This document shows, one piece after another, positions 16,409-24,669 of a DNA stretch of 64,000 nt. The DNA is from JBGAQP01 sp044220635. GTDB taxonomy: Bacteria > Pseudomonadota > Gammaproteobacteria > Burkholderiales > Usitatibacteraceae. The position numbers and the translations under genes are program-made. Each line of letters opens with the position of its first letter. The first letter of the stretch is position 1. The notes under the pieces were generated by a model. The model was given only the letters and a program-made list of their open reading frames with translations. It did not search any database and was not told where the DNA came from. The stretch spans positions 124,001 to 188,000 of the forward strand of contig JBGAQP010000002.1 in the NCBI GenBank assembly GCA_044220635.1, written 5' to 3'.

Positions 16409-17791
16409 TCAGTTACCGGCGGCGTGCCCGATCCGGGCGAGGATTTCCTCCCGGCGGAAGGCGGCGACGATCCCGTCGATCGCCTTGGTCTTCTCGCGGC
16501 CGGTCACCGCGACCCTGAGCGGCATCATCACCTCGGGCATCTTCAGGCCCTCGCGCTGCACGAAGGCCTTGAGCGCCGCCGAGATCGCCGGGGCGCTCCA
16601 TTCCACCTCCCCCAGAACCGGCAGGAGCTTCGCCAGGACCGCCCGGCCCTTGTCGTCGAGGTGCCGGGCCTTGAGCTGCGCGTCGACGGAGACGGGCTGC
16701 GCCATCTCGTGCAGGTAGGTTTCCACCATGCGATACGTCGCGAGATCCCCCAGCGCCGTCGCGACCATCGCCGCCGCGTCCATCTTGTCGTCGACCTCGC
16801 GCATCAGGGCGGGGCGCTCGGCACGCAGGTGCTCGGCGAGCTCGCCCGGCGTGCGCCGCCGCAGGTACTCGCCGTTGAGCCACCGGAGCTTCTCCGGGTC
16901 CCAGCGCGCGGGCGACTTGCTCACGTGCTCGAGGTCGAACCACTCGACCAGCTGCTCGCGCGAGAAGACCTCCTCGTCGCCGTGGGACCACCCCAGGCGC
17001 GCGAGGTAGTTGACCATCGCCTCCGGAAGGTACCCGTCGTCGCGGTACTGCATCACGCTCACCGCCCCGTGGCGCTTCGAGAGCCGCTGGCCGTCGGAGC
17101 CCAGGATCATGGGGATGTGGGCGAAGCGCGGCGTGGCCGCCCCCAGTGCCCGGTAGATGTTGATCTGCCGCGGCGTGTTGTTCACGTGGTCGTCGCCGCG
17201 GATGACGTGGGTCATCGCCATGTCGATGTCGTCGACGACCACGCCGAAGTTGTAGGTGGGCACGCCGTCGGCGCGCAGGAGCACCAGGTCGTCGAGCTCC
17301 TCGTTCGCCACCGCGATGGGCCCCTTCACGAGGTCGTCCCAGGCGACCTCGCCCGAGAGCGGGTTCCTGAAGCGAACCACCGGCGTGCGGCCCGCGGGCG
17401 GGGCCTCGTTCGAGTCGCGCCAGCGGCGGTCGTAGCGCGGCTTCTCGCCGCGGGCGGCCTGGGCCTCGCGCATCGCCTCGAGCTCCTCCTTCGAGCAGTA
17501 GCAGCGGTAGGCGTGGCCCGAGGCGAGGAGCGCCTCCGCCACCTCGCGGTAGCGCTCCAGGCGCTTCATCTGGAAGTAGGCCTCCCCGTCCCAGGAAAGC
17601 CCGAGCCAGGTCATCGCGTCGAAGATCGCCTGCTCGGACTCCTGCGTCGAGCGCTCGAGGTCCGTGTCCTCGATCCTCAGGATGAACTCGCCGCCGTGGC
17701 GGCGCGCGTAGGCCCAGTTGAAGAGCGCCGTGCGGGCGCCGCCGAGATGCAGGTAGCCCGTGGGGCTGGGGGCGAATCGGGTGCGGACCAT
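16409..17791 (-). CDS. gltX: Glutamyl-tRNA synthetase
   Basis: A protein of 460 residues, usual for bacterial discriminating GluRS. Class I signatures: RFAPSPTGYLHLGGARTALF (HIGH region) and SDGQRLSKRHGAVSV (KMSKS region). A CYCSKEELEAMREAQ segment shows the zinc-knuckle area only in part (CYC). It charges tRNA-Glu; a tRNA-Glu gene is present at 3949. It ends about 100 bases from the frdC start and is transcribed separately from tRNA-Val. Confidence 0.95.
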   Translation of the reverse strand: MVRTRFAPSPTGYLHLGGARTALFNWAYARRHGGEFILRIEDTDLERSTQESEQAIFDAMTWLGLSWDGEAYFQMKRLERYREVAEALLASGHAYRCYCSKEELEAMREAQAARGEKPRYDRRWRDSNEAPPAGRTPVVRFRNPLSGEVAWDDLVKGPIAVANEELDDLVLLRADGVPTYNFGVVVDDIDMAMTHVIRGDDHVNNTPRQINIYRALGAATPRFAHIPMILGSDGQRLSKRHGAVSVMQYRDDGYLPEAMVNYLARLGWSHGDEEVFSREQLVEWFDLEHVSKSPARWDPEKLRWLNGEYLRRRTPGELAEHLRAERPALMREVDDKMDAAAMVATALGDLATYRMVETYLHEMAQPVSVDAQLKARHLDDKGRAVLAKLLPVLGEVEWSAPAISAALKAFVQREGLKMPEVMMPLRVAVTGREKTKAIDGIVAAFRREEILARIGHAAGN

Positions 17792-17836
17792 GGCGGCGTC
17801 GGCGGGAAAGCGCCTATTCTACCGAGCGCGCGCGGT

Positions 17837-17866
17837 TTGACCCGTCCGCGGGCGGCGTGAGAAAAT
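17837..17866 (+). promoter_or_regulatory. Probable promoter of tRNA-Val
   Basis: -35 TTGACC (17837-17842), 18-base spacer, -10-like GAAAAT (17861-17866), followed by a GC-rich region. Transcription would start about 38 bases before the tRNA. Confidence 0.5.
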
Positions 17867-17910
17867 TGCCGCCTTTGCGTCGCGCGCCTCGCCCGTCCCG
17901 GCGCGCCCCC

Positions 17911-17985
17911 GGGTGGTTAGCTCAGCGGTAGAGCACTGCCTTCACACGGCAGGGGTCACTGGTTCGATCCCAGTACCACCCACCA
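17911..17985 (+). tRNA. tRNA-Val (CAC)
   Basis: 75 bases including CCA. Acceptor GGGTGGT pairs with ACCACCC, the D-arm is AGCTCAGCGGTAGAGC, the anticodon loop TTCACAC in the CTGCC/GGCAG stem gives CAC, and the T-loop is GGTTCGATCCC. Confidence 0.95.
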
Positions 17986-18007
17986 TTTCCCGCAGGACGA
18001 AAAGAAA

Positions 18008-18032
18008 GGCCGGGGCGCCGCGCGCCCCGGCC
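18008..18032 (-). terminator. Terminator of the multiheme cytochrome operon
   Basis: 11-base arms (GGCCGGGGCGC and complement) with a three-base centre; on the minus strand the stem is followed by TTTCTTTTC. It ends the minus-strand operon 13 bases after the monoheme cytochrome stop and faces tRNA-Val from the other side. Confidence 0.75.
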
Positions 18033-18045
18033 CCGCGTCCGCGTG

Positions 18046-18339
18046 CTACTTGGCGCCGATCGCGAAGCCGACCGCGGCCTTCGTGTCGTCGGCCGAGGCC
18101 TTCCCTTTCGGGTGGCCCTTGCCGTCGACGATCTTGGCGGCGATCTTGTCGACCTGCGCCTTGTCGCCCTTGTGCTTGGCGGTGAGGTCCTTGACCGACG
18201 GCCCCATCTTCTTGGTGTCGGGCGCGTGGCAGGTCGCGCAGCCCCCGGCCTTGAAGGCCTCTTCGGGAGCGGCGGCCGGGGCGCTGCCCGCGGCGATCAG
18301 GCCGCCGGCGGCGGCGAGGACGATCAGCGTGGATTTCAT
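18046..18339 (-). CDS. Small class I cytochrome c
   Basis: A protein of 97 residues with a signal peptide (about 1-23) and one heme site CATCH in a c551-like fold (AFKAGGCATCHAPDTKKMGP). The mature protein is about 74 residues and lysine-rich, like a soluble periplasmic electron shuttle. Last gene of the multiheme operon, 28 bases after the eight-heme gene. It could link the membrane complex to a terminal reductase or oxidase located elsewhere. Confidence 0.88.
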   Translation of the reverse strand: MKSTLIVLAAAGGLIAAGSAPAAAPEEAFKAGGCATCHAPDTKKMGPSVKDLTAKHKGDKAQVDKIAAKIVDGKGHPKGKASADDTKAAVGFAIGAK

Positions 18340-18367
18340 CGGTTCTCCTGTGGCGTGGTGGTGAAAG

Positions 18368-19720
18368 CTATCCCTTCCTCGGCTCGGCGTTGAGGTTCAG
18401 CGCCGGCCAGGTGCGGCCGTGGCACGCGGGGTTGGAGCAGAAGTTGCCGCCCTCGCGGCCGAAATCGAGCTTGCCGTGGCACATCTGGCAGCTCTCGTCG
18501 ATCTTCATGCGGTGGTCGTGCATGAAATTGGGCTCGTTGTGGCTGTCGGGCGGCGTGAGGCCCGGCTCCTTCGTGGAGGCCACGCTCCCCTTGCCCTTCT
18601 CCTTGGTCACCTGCGGCAGCGCGTGGCACAGCGTGCACTGCAGCCGGATCGCCTCGCCCTTGTCGTTGAAATGCTTGCCGTCGTGGCAGCGGAAGCACCC
18701 CGGCGTGTCGCTGTGGCCCGTGTGGTTCGGGAAGGACTTCCAGGTCACGCCCTTCTCGTCGAAGGTGGCCGCGAGGAGGATCTCCTTCATCGCGGCGCTG
18801 AACTTCGCCTCCTGGTCCCGGTGCTCGGGCTTCGACGCGGCCTTGGCGGCGGAATCGGCGAGGAGCCGGTCGATCGCGGCGATGCGCTCGGAGCGCTTGC
18901 CCGAGAGCGGCGCCGCGGCGGTGATGAGCGCCACGGCGCGCGACTTCGCGTTGGGCAGCCCCCGGTCGATCCGTCCCGTGGCGATCGCCTCGTCCACCGC
19001 GTTCTCGGGGTTCGGGAAGGGATGGCCCACGCCGTTGTGGCAGTCGTAGCAGGCCATCACGCGCGACTCGGCCGCGGTGAGCTGCCCTTTCGTCGCCTTG
19101 GTCTCGGCGTCGATGTAGGTGACCTTCGTGCCGTCGGGCTTCTTCACCTGGACCCACGGGATCTCGCGCCGCTGCGGGTCGAGCGAGATGAAGCTCACCT
19201 CGTTCACGATGTGCCAGTGGATGCCCTTGGCATTGCCCTCGCGGATGGCGCCGAAGCCGGTGTGCAGGACGAGCTTGGTGCGCGTCTCGCTGCTCGCCGC
19301 GTCCTGGGCGTAGTGCGTGCGGATCGCGATGCTGTCGTGGTGCTCCGCGGAGGGCCAGTGGCAGCTCTCGCAGGCCTCGCGCGACGGGCGCAGGGTGCTC
19401 GAGGTGAGCGGGCGCTCGTAGCCGACGATCATCCCCCAGAGCTCCTTCGCGTGGGTGGGCTTGAGCGCCATCTGGTGCAGCGTCGAGGTGCGCCCCATGT
19501 GGCACTCGACGCAATGCACGCGCGCGTGCGGCCCGGTCTTGTGGCTGATCGACTCCTCGGGGTGCACCGCGTGGCACATGTTGGCGCAGAAGGCGTCGCT
19601 GTTCGAGTATTCCCAGCCCACGATCCCCGCCGCGCCGATCACCGCCGCGGCGATGCCCGCGGCGACCAGCGTGCCGACGGCGCCGAGCATCATCGTCTTT
19701 CGTCCCACCCGGATGTTCAT
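18368..19720 (-). CDS. NapC/NirT-type membrane-anchored multiheme cytochrome c
   Basis: A protein of 450 residues, ribosome site GAGGAGGGGGAG. One N-terminal membrane anchor (about residues 10-35) is followed by CANMCH, HCVECH and CESCH as in NapC/NrfH quinol dehydrogenases, then CYDCH, CFRCH, CTLCH and CQMCH, and finally CSNPACH, a CX4CH variant. That makes seven standard sites plus one possible eighth. NapC-family proteins take electrons from quinol into the periplasm; normal members have four hemes and about 200 residues, so this one carries a long extra domain (about 130-450) of unknown role. Confidence 0.88.
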   Translation of the reverse strand: MNIRVGRKTMMLGAVGTLVAAGIAAAVIGAAGIVGWEYSNSDAFCANMCHAVHPEESISHKTGPHARVHCVECHMGRTSTLHQMALKPTHAKELWGMIVGYERPLTSSTLRPSREACESCHWPSAEHHDSIAIRTHYAQDAASSETRTKLVLHTGFGAIREGNAKGIHWHIVNEVSFISLDPQRREIPWVQVKKPDGTKVTYIDAETKATKGQLTAAESRVMACYDCHNGVGHPFPNPENAVDEAIATGRIDRGLPNAKSRAVALITAAAPLSGKRSERIAAIDRLLADSAAKAASKPEHRDQEAKFSAAMKEILLAATFDEKGVTWKSFPNHTGHSDTPGCFRCHDGKHFNDKGEAIRLQCTLCHALPQVTKEKGKGSVASTKEPGLTPPDSHNEPNFMHDHRMKIDESCQMCHGKLDFGREGGNFCSNPACHGRTWPALNLNAEPRKG

Positions 19721-19826
19721 GGCGTATCTCTCCCCCTCCTCGTTCGGCTCCCGTGCGAGACGCCGGTGCCGGCCGCGAGGGCCGTGCCGGATCCCTCCCG
19801 CGCCGGGGATTGTACCGCCGGGCGCA

Positions 19827-20681
19827 CTACAGGATCACGCTGTAGATGATGACGAAGATGACGACGGTGCCCAGGATCACCGCGGCCCCGCCCACGATGT
19901 AGCCGAAGAGCGACGAGGCGCGCGACGGCGGCGTGGTCTCGGCGGCGGCGAGCGCGCCCTGGCGCACGAGCCGCTCGTACTCGCTCGCCCGCTCCTCCTT
20001 CAGCTCGTGCTCGGTGACGCGCCCGGTGAAGATCACCAGGTCCATCGGGAACTTCTCGGGGCGCAGGTGCGAGTTGAAGAAGTGGATCGTGAAGATGAAG
20101 CCCACCGCGAGGAGCGCCTCCTCGCCGTGGATGACGGTGGCGACGTTGAAGACCCATCCCGGCACGAACTGCGCGAACCAGGTCGGGAACCAGAGCATCA
20201 GGCCCGATCCGCCGATGATCGCCATGCCCCAGAAGACCGCCCAGTAGTCGAACTTCTCCCAGTAGGTGTAGCGGTCGAAGGACGGGCGCGGGCCCTTGCC
20301 GAGGAACCAGCGCACGTGCCGGTAGATGTCGATCGCGTCCTGAGGCTGGGGCGTCATGGAGTTCGGGCCCCAGAGGGTGGCGAGGATGCCCACCTTGCCC
20401 ACCGCGGCGACCGACACGCGCACGACGTGCACGAGGAACACCCCGATCATGATGGCCGCGCACACCCGGTGGATGAGCGCCGCGGACTCGAAGCCCCCGA
20501 GCGCCCGGGCGAGCGCGGCGGCCCAGTCGTGGTCGGAAAAGAGCGGCGGCAGCCCCGTGATCGTGCACCCGAGGAAGGTGATCATCAGGAGCGAATGCAG
20601 CACGCGGTTCAGGCGGTCGAAGCGCCGGTAGTGGCGCGGCGCGCCGGCCGCGGATGTCGGAGCCTGGGTCGAGCGGGCCAT
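19827..20681 (-). CDS. Cytochrome b, formate dehydrogenase gamma/cyt b561-like membrane subunit
   Basis: A protein of 284 residues with about five membrane segments and histidines in them suited to heme b ligation (RVLHSLLMITF, LIHRVCAAIM, VFLVHVVRV, TVIHGEEALLA, FTIHFFNSHLRPEKFPMD). The HxxRPEKFPMD ending of the heme region is typical of FdnI-like subunits. It would pass electrons between quinol and periplasmic hemes. The start overlaps the stop of the eleven-heme gene (TGATG), so the two are probably made in equal amounts and form a complex. Confidence 0.88.
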   Translation of the reverse strand: MARSTQAPTSAAGAPRHYRRFDRLNRVLHSLLMITFLGCTITGLPPLFSDHDWAAALARALGGFESAALIHRVCAAIMIGVFLVHVVRVSVAAVGKVGILATLWGPNSMTPQPQDAIDIYRHVRWFLGKGPRPSFDRYTYWEKFDYWAVFWGMAIIGGSGLMLWFPTWFAQFVPGWVFNVATVIHGEEALLAVGFIFTIHFFNSHLRPEKFPMDLVIFTGRVTEHELKEERASEYERLVRQGALAAAETTPPSRASSLFGYIVGGAAVILGTVVIFVIIYSVIL

Positions 20682-21934
20682 CAGGTCTTCTCCTTGCCTT
20701 CACCGCCGCCCGCGCGCAGGCGCGAGCGCTCCTTCAGCGAGCGGTAGAGCCACAGGGCGGTGTGCAGGCCGAAGGTGACGAACACGCCGGCGAGCAGCAG
20801 CTGCATGAAGAGGGCGGTGTAGTAGAGCACCACGCCGCTTTCCTTGCTGTGCTTGTTCGCGTGCGGCTCGAAGAGGGCGAAGTTCGCGTTGGCCTTCGGG
20901 TGGCAGGCCTTGCAGGTGGCGAGCCGGTTCTGGTCGGAGACCTTGGAGGCGGGGTCGCTCTTCGGCAGGACCTCGTGGGCGCCGTGGCAGCTCGCGCAGG
21001 TCGCCATGCGCGCGAAGCCGAGGTCCGTGACCTGGCCGTGGAAGGTGTCGCGGTAGGTCTTGATGTAGTCGGTGTGGCAGTTGCCGCATTCCTCGATCAC
21101 GTCCACCTGCCACTTCGGCAGCGTGTGGTCCTGGATCGCGTGGGCCGAGTGGCAGTCGGTGCAGCCCGGGGCGACCATCACGTTGCTCGCCCGGAGCTTG
21201 CCGTGCTTGCTCTTCTCCCACGTGGCCTTCACGTTCATGTGGCAGCCGCCGCAGGTGTCGGGGATCTTCGCCCGGGCCACGCGGCTTTCCGGGTCCGCCT
21301 TCGGGCGCATGTCGTGGGCGCCGTGGCAGTTCGTGCAGGTGGGCGCGGCGTCCTTCGTGGAGCCCTTCTTCGCGATCGCCTTGCCGTGGATGCTGTCGTG
21401 GTACTTCGCGACGACGTTGCCGCCCGGGATCCTGCCCTTCGCGATGATCGCCTCGCTGCCGTGGCAGCTTGCGCAGGTGGCCTCGAGGTTGTCGTGGTGG
21501 GTGCGCGAGGCCGCGTCCTTCGAGCGCTTGATGTCGTGGGAGCCGTGGCAGTTCGCGCAGGTGGCGGCCACCGTCTTGCCCTGGGCGCGCGCCTTGCCGT
21601 GGATCGTGCCCTCGTACTCCTTCACCGCCTGCTCGTGGCAGGAGGCGCAGGCCGCGGGCTTGACCGGGTCGTGGGGGAACTTGTCCGCGGAGACGTCGGC
21701 GTGGCAAGAGGTGCAGGAAAGCTGCATCTCGCCGTGGACCGAGCCGCCGAATTTCGCCGCGTCCACCGCGATCGGCCGGCCCGCGGCGCTCTTCGCGGAC
21801 GCATCGCCGTGGCAGGCGAGGCAGGCGTCGTTGGGGCCGGGCTCCGGCGCCTTGGGCGCGGGCTTGGCGGCGAACGCGGCCGCGGCCCCGAGGAGCAGCG
21901 CCGCGAGAAATCCCCGAACCGTTGCGCGATTCAT
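20681..21934 (-). CDS. Eleven-heme cytochrome c with C-terminal membrane anchor
   Basis: A protein of 417 residues from ATG 21934 (GGAAGGCGGGAAG upstream). A signal peptide is followed by eleven CxxCH sites: CLACH, CTSCH, CASCH, CANCH, CASCH, CTNCH, CGGCH, CTDCH, CGNCH, CASCH, CKACH. Many are followed by GxHD/GAHE, as in NrfB/cytochrome c3-like arrays, and extra histidines are plentiful for bis-His ligation. A single membrane helix (about 370-395, YYTALFMQLLLAGVFVTFG) and a basic cytoplasmic tail close the protein, so the hemes face the periplasm. No substrate-binding enzyme domain was seen. First gene of the operon. Confidence 0.9.
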   Translation of the reverse strand: MNRATVRGFLAALLLGAAAAFAAKPAPKAPEPGPNDACLACHGDASAKSAAGRPIAVDAAKFGGSVHGEMQLSCTSCHADVSADKFPHDPVKPAACASCHEQAVKEYEGTIHGKARAQGKTVAATCANCHGSHDIKRSKDAASRTHHDNLEATCASCHGSEAIIAKGRIPGGNVVAKYHDSIHGKAIAKKGSTKDAAPTCTNCHGAHDMRPKADPESRVARAKIPDTCGGCHMNVKATWEKSKHGKLRASNVMVAPGCTDCHSAHAIQDHTLPKWQVDVIEECGNCHTDYIKTYRDTFHGQVTDLGFARMATCASCHGAHEVLPKSDPASKVSDQNRLATCKACHPKANANFALFEPHANKHSKESGVVLYYTALFMQLLLAGVFVTFGLHTALWLYRSLKERSRLRAGGGEGKEKT

Positions 21935-21991
21935 GCTTCCCGCCTTCCGGATGCTTCGCGACCGGGCGCACGGACCACGCCCACGCATCGC

Positions 21992-22033
21992 ACAATGGCA
22001 CGGCGACCCGCTTCTCGGTTTGACTTCAGTCAA
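21992..22033 (-). promoter_or_regulatory. FNR-type promoter of the multiheme operon
   Basis: TTGACTTCAGTCAA (22033-22020), extended by one more base pair on each side, is TTGA-N6-TCAA. A -10-like CATTGT (21997-21992) lies 32 bases from its centre, again giving a box near -41.5. The leader to 21934 would be about 50 bases. The same box is also about 65 bases upstream of the divergent nuclease gene. Confidence 0.65.
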
Positions 22034-22091
22034 ACGGTCGGCCCCCGGGCGCGCCGAAGCTCGGGGTACGGCATCCGATACGATGGCGCCC

Positions 22092-23471
22092 ATGCGCATC
22101 ACATTCCACGGCGCGGCGCGCGAGGTCACGGGATCGTGCTTCCTCGTGGAGGCGGCCGGGGCCCGCTTCACCGTGGACTGCGGGCTCTTCCAGGGCGCGC
22201 GCGACACCGACCGCAGGAACCGCGCCTTTCCCGCGTTCGACCCGGCGGGGCTCGATTTCGCGATCGTCACCCATGCGCACCTCGACCATTGCGGGCTGCT
22301 GCCGCGGCTCGTGGCGCGCGCCCCGCGCCTGCCCGTCTACGCCACCCGCATCACCGCGGACCTGCTTCCCGTGATGCTGCGCGACAGCGCCCACATCCAG
22401 GAGCGCGAGGCGCGCTACCACGCGCCGCGCTCCCCGCTCGCCACGCCCCTCTACGGCATGGCGGAAGTCGAGCGCGCCATGCGCCAGGTGAGCTCCGTGC
22501 CCTATGGCGTCGAGTTCCGCCCGCACCCCGGCGTGCGCGCGCGCTTCCGCGACGCGGGCCACATCCCGGGCTCGGCGATCGTCGAGGTCTGGGTGCGGGA
22601 GGCGGGGCGCGAGAGGAAGATCGTCTTCTCCGGCGACCTCGGCCAGCCCTCGCGGCCTCTCGTGAAGGACCCGGAGACGATCGAGTCGGCGGAGGTGCTT
22701 GTGGTCGAATCGACCTACGGCAACCGCCAGCACAAGTCGATGGACGAGACGCTCGCGGAGCTCGCCCTCGCGGCCAACGAGACCCTCGCCGAGCGCCGCG
22801 GCAACCTCGTCGTGCCCGCGTTCGCCCTCGGCCGCACGCAGGACCTGCTCGTGGTCCTCTTCGAGCTGGGCCTGCGCGGCGACCTGCCGCCGATGCACGT
22901 CTTCGTCGACTCGCCGCTCGCCCGCCAGGCGACCGAGGTCACGCTCGCGCACCTCGGCTCCTTCGACCCGCTCTACGGGCGCTTCGCCCACGCGCTCGCG
23001 CACGGCAAGCTCCCCTTCCCGGTGCACTTCACGGAGAGCGCCGAGGATTCCATGGCGATCAACACGATCCGCTCCGGAGCGGTGATCATCGCCGCGAGCG
23101 GCATGTGCGAGGCGGGCCGCGTGCGCCACCACCTGCGGCACAACCTCGGGCGCGAGGAGTGCGGCGTGCTCTTCACCGGCTTCCAGGCCGGCGGCACGCT
23201 CGGCCGCAGTCTGGTGGACGGCGCGCGCTCGGTGCGCCTCTTCCGCGAGTCGGTGCCGGTGCGCGCGCGCATCTACACGCTGGGCGGGCTTTCGGCCCAC
23301 GCCGACCGCGGCGCCCTGCTCGCCTGGCTGCGGGGTTTTCGCAGGCCGCCGCGGCGCTGCTTCGTGGTCCACGGCGAGGAGGCCACCGCGCTCGATTTCG
23401 CCATGGCGATCGAGGCGGACCGCGGCTGGAAGCCGGTCGTCCCCTGCCCCGGCGAAACCGTCGAAGTGTAG
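22092..23471 (+). CDS. Beta-CASP metallo-beta-lactamase-fold RNA nuclease family protein
   Basis: A protein of 459 residues. The zinc motif HAHLDH is at 61-66; further MBL/beta-CASP motifs are RDAGHIPGSAIVEV, VFSGDLGQPSRPL, VVESTYGNR, the beta-CASP core (VPAFALGRTQDLL) and C-terminal LGGLSAHADRGALLAWL (RMMBL). The family includes CPSF-like RNases and bacterial YSH1-like proteins acting on RNA; specificity is unknown. The ATG at 22092 starts the domain directly; an ATG three codons upstream is possible. It diverges from the cytochrome operon. Confidence 0.88.
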   Translation: MRITFHGAAREVTGSCFLVEAAGARFTVDCGLFQGARDTDRRNRAFPAFDPAGLDFAIVTHAHLDHCGLLPRLVARAPRLPVYATRITADLLPVMLRDSAHIQEREARYHAPRSPLATPLYGMAEVERAMRQVSSVPYGVEFRPHPGVRARFRDAGHIPGSAIVEVWVREAGRERKIVFSGDLGQPSRPLVKDPETIESAEVLVVESTYGNRQHKSMDETLAELALAANETLAERRGNLVVPAFALGRTQDLLVVLFELGLRGDLPPMHVFVDSPLARQATEVTLAHLGSFDPLYGRFAHALAHGKLPFPVHFTESAEDSMAINTIRSGAVIIAASGMCEAGRVRHHLRHNLGREECGVLFTGFQAGGTLGRSLVDGARSVRLFRESVPVRARIYTLGGLSAHADRGALLAWLRGFRRPPRRCFVVHGEEATALDFAMAIEADRGWKPVVPCPGETVEV

Positions 23472-23472
23472 A

Positions 23473-23502
23473 GCGGAAACGGGGCCGGGCCCCGTTTTCC
23501 GC
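23473..23502 (+). terminator. Hairpin after the beta-CASP gene
   Basis: Near-perfect inverted repeat (GCGGAAACGGGGCC pairing with GGCCCCGTTTTCCGC) one base after the stop codon. There is no distal T-run beyond the internal TTTT, so termination is probable and not certain. Confidence 0.6.
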
Positions 23503-23565
23503 TATCCTAGCGGCCATCCCGCGCGCTGCCCGAGGGCAGGACCGCGGACGAACCCGGGAATCCGA

Positions 23566-24669
23566 GTGGAACGAAAGCCCCAGGCGGCCCCGCGGGTCGC
23601 CGGCGCAAGCGACCTGCACTTGCGATCGATCGTCGATTCCGCGATGGACGCGATCGTCACGGTCGACGGCGCCTACCGCATCACGCTCTTCAACCGCGCC
23701 GCCGAGCGCATCTTCGGCTACGCGGCCTCCGAGGTCCTCGGCCAGGGCCTCGACCGGCTGATCCCCGAGCGCTTCCGCAAGGACCACCCGGAGCAGATCG
23801 CCTCCTTCGGCCGCACCGGCGTCGACTCCCGGCCCATGGGGCACCCGCGCGTCGTCTCGGCCCTGCGCAAGAGCGGCGAGGAGTTTCCCATCGACTCCTC
23901 GATCTCGCAGGTGGTCGTCGACGGCGAGCGCTTGTTCACCATCATCCTGCGCGACGTGAGCCGGCGCGTGCGCGCCGAATCCGAGCTCGCGCGCACCCGC
24001 GAGGACCTGCGCGAGCTCGCGGTCGCCTCGCGCACCGCACGCGAGCAGGAGAACAGCCGCATCTCGCGCGAGCTGCACGACGAGCTCGGACAGAACCTCA
24101 CCTCGCTCAAGATGGACCTCGCCTGGCTCGAGCAGAGCCTCGCCGGCGCCGGGGAGCCGGTGCGCCAGGCGCTCGCCGGGATGCGCGCGGTGCTCGACAG
24201 CACGGTGGCCGCCACGCGCCGGATCGCCGCGGACCTGCGCCCGCTGCTGCTCGACGACCTGGGGCTCAAGGCCGCGCTCGAGTGGCTCGCCCAGGAGCTC
24301 GAGCGCCGCTACGGCTTCACGATCGAGCTCGCGGTGGCGGAGTCCTGCGCGCGCCTGCCCGAGCCCCACGCCTCCCAGGTCTTCCGCGTGGTCCAGGAAA
24401 GCCTCACCAACGTCGCGCGGCATTCCGGGGCCACGAAGGTCACGGTAAAGCTCGAGCGGCGCGGCGGCGAGCTGCACCTCGAGGTCCGCGACAACGGCCG
24501 CGGCATCTCCGCCGCCGAGCAGGAGAAGAAGGGCTCCTTCGGCCTGGTGGGCATCCGCGAGCGCGTCTACATGCTCGACGGGCGCGTCGACATCAAGGGA
24601 ACGCCCGGCCACGGCACGCGGATCGCCGCCTCGATCCCGCTGCCCGAGGCCCCGCGGGAGGCGGCATGA
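23566..24669 (+). CDS. Soluble PAS histidine kinase, NarX/NreB-type (HisKA_3)
   Basis: A protein of 367 residues from a GTG at 23566. The PAS domain (about 15-135) is FixL-like: IPERFRKDHPEQIASFGRTG places a histidine (about 74) where FixL has its heme-ligand histidine, and MGHPRVV places an arginine near the FixL distal arginine. A short coiled segment leads to the HisKA_3 helix with phospho-acceptor His171 (SRELHDELGQNL), then an HATPase domain (VVQESLTNVARHSG, DNGRGIS). There is no membrane segment, so the signal is cytoplasmic. The stop overlaps the next start as ATGA. Confidence 0.9.
   Translation: MERKPQAAPRVAGASDLHLRSIVDSAMDAIVTVDGAYRITLFNRAAERIFGYAASEVLGQGLDRLIPERFRKDHPEQIASFGRTGVDSRPMGHPRVVSALRKSGEEFPIDSSISQVVVDGERLFTIILRDVSRRVRAESELARTREDLRELAVASRTAREQENSRISRELHDELGQNLTSLKMDLAWLEQSLAGAGEPVRQALAGMRAVLDSTVAATRRIAADLRPLLLDDLGLKAALEWLAQELERRYGFTIELAVAESCARLPEPHASQVFRVVQESLTNVARHSGATKVTVKLERRGGELHLEVRDNGRGISAAEQEKKGSFGLVGIRERVYMLDGRVDIKGTPGHGTRIAASIPLPEAPREAA

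Noticed and set aside
20681..21934. Regularly spaced similar DNA words that look like a tandem repeat or CRISPR-like array
   Set aside because: They are codons of repeated CxxCH heme motifs with unequal spacing; no constant repeat unit or spacers exist.
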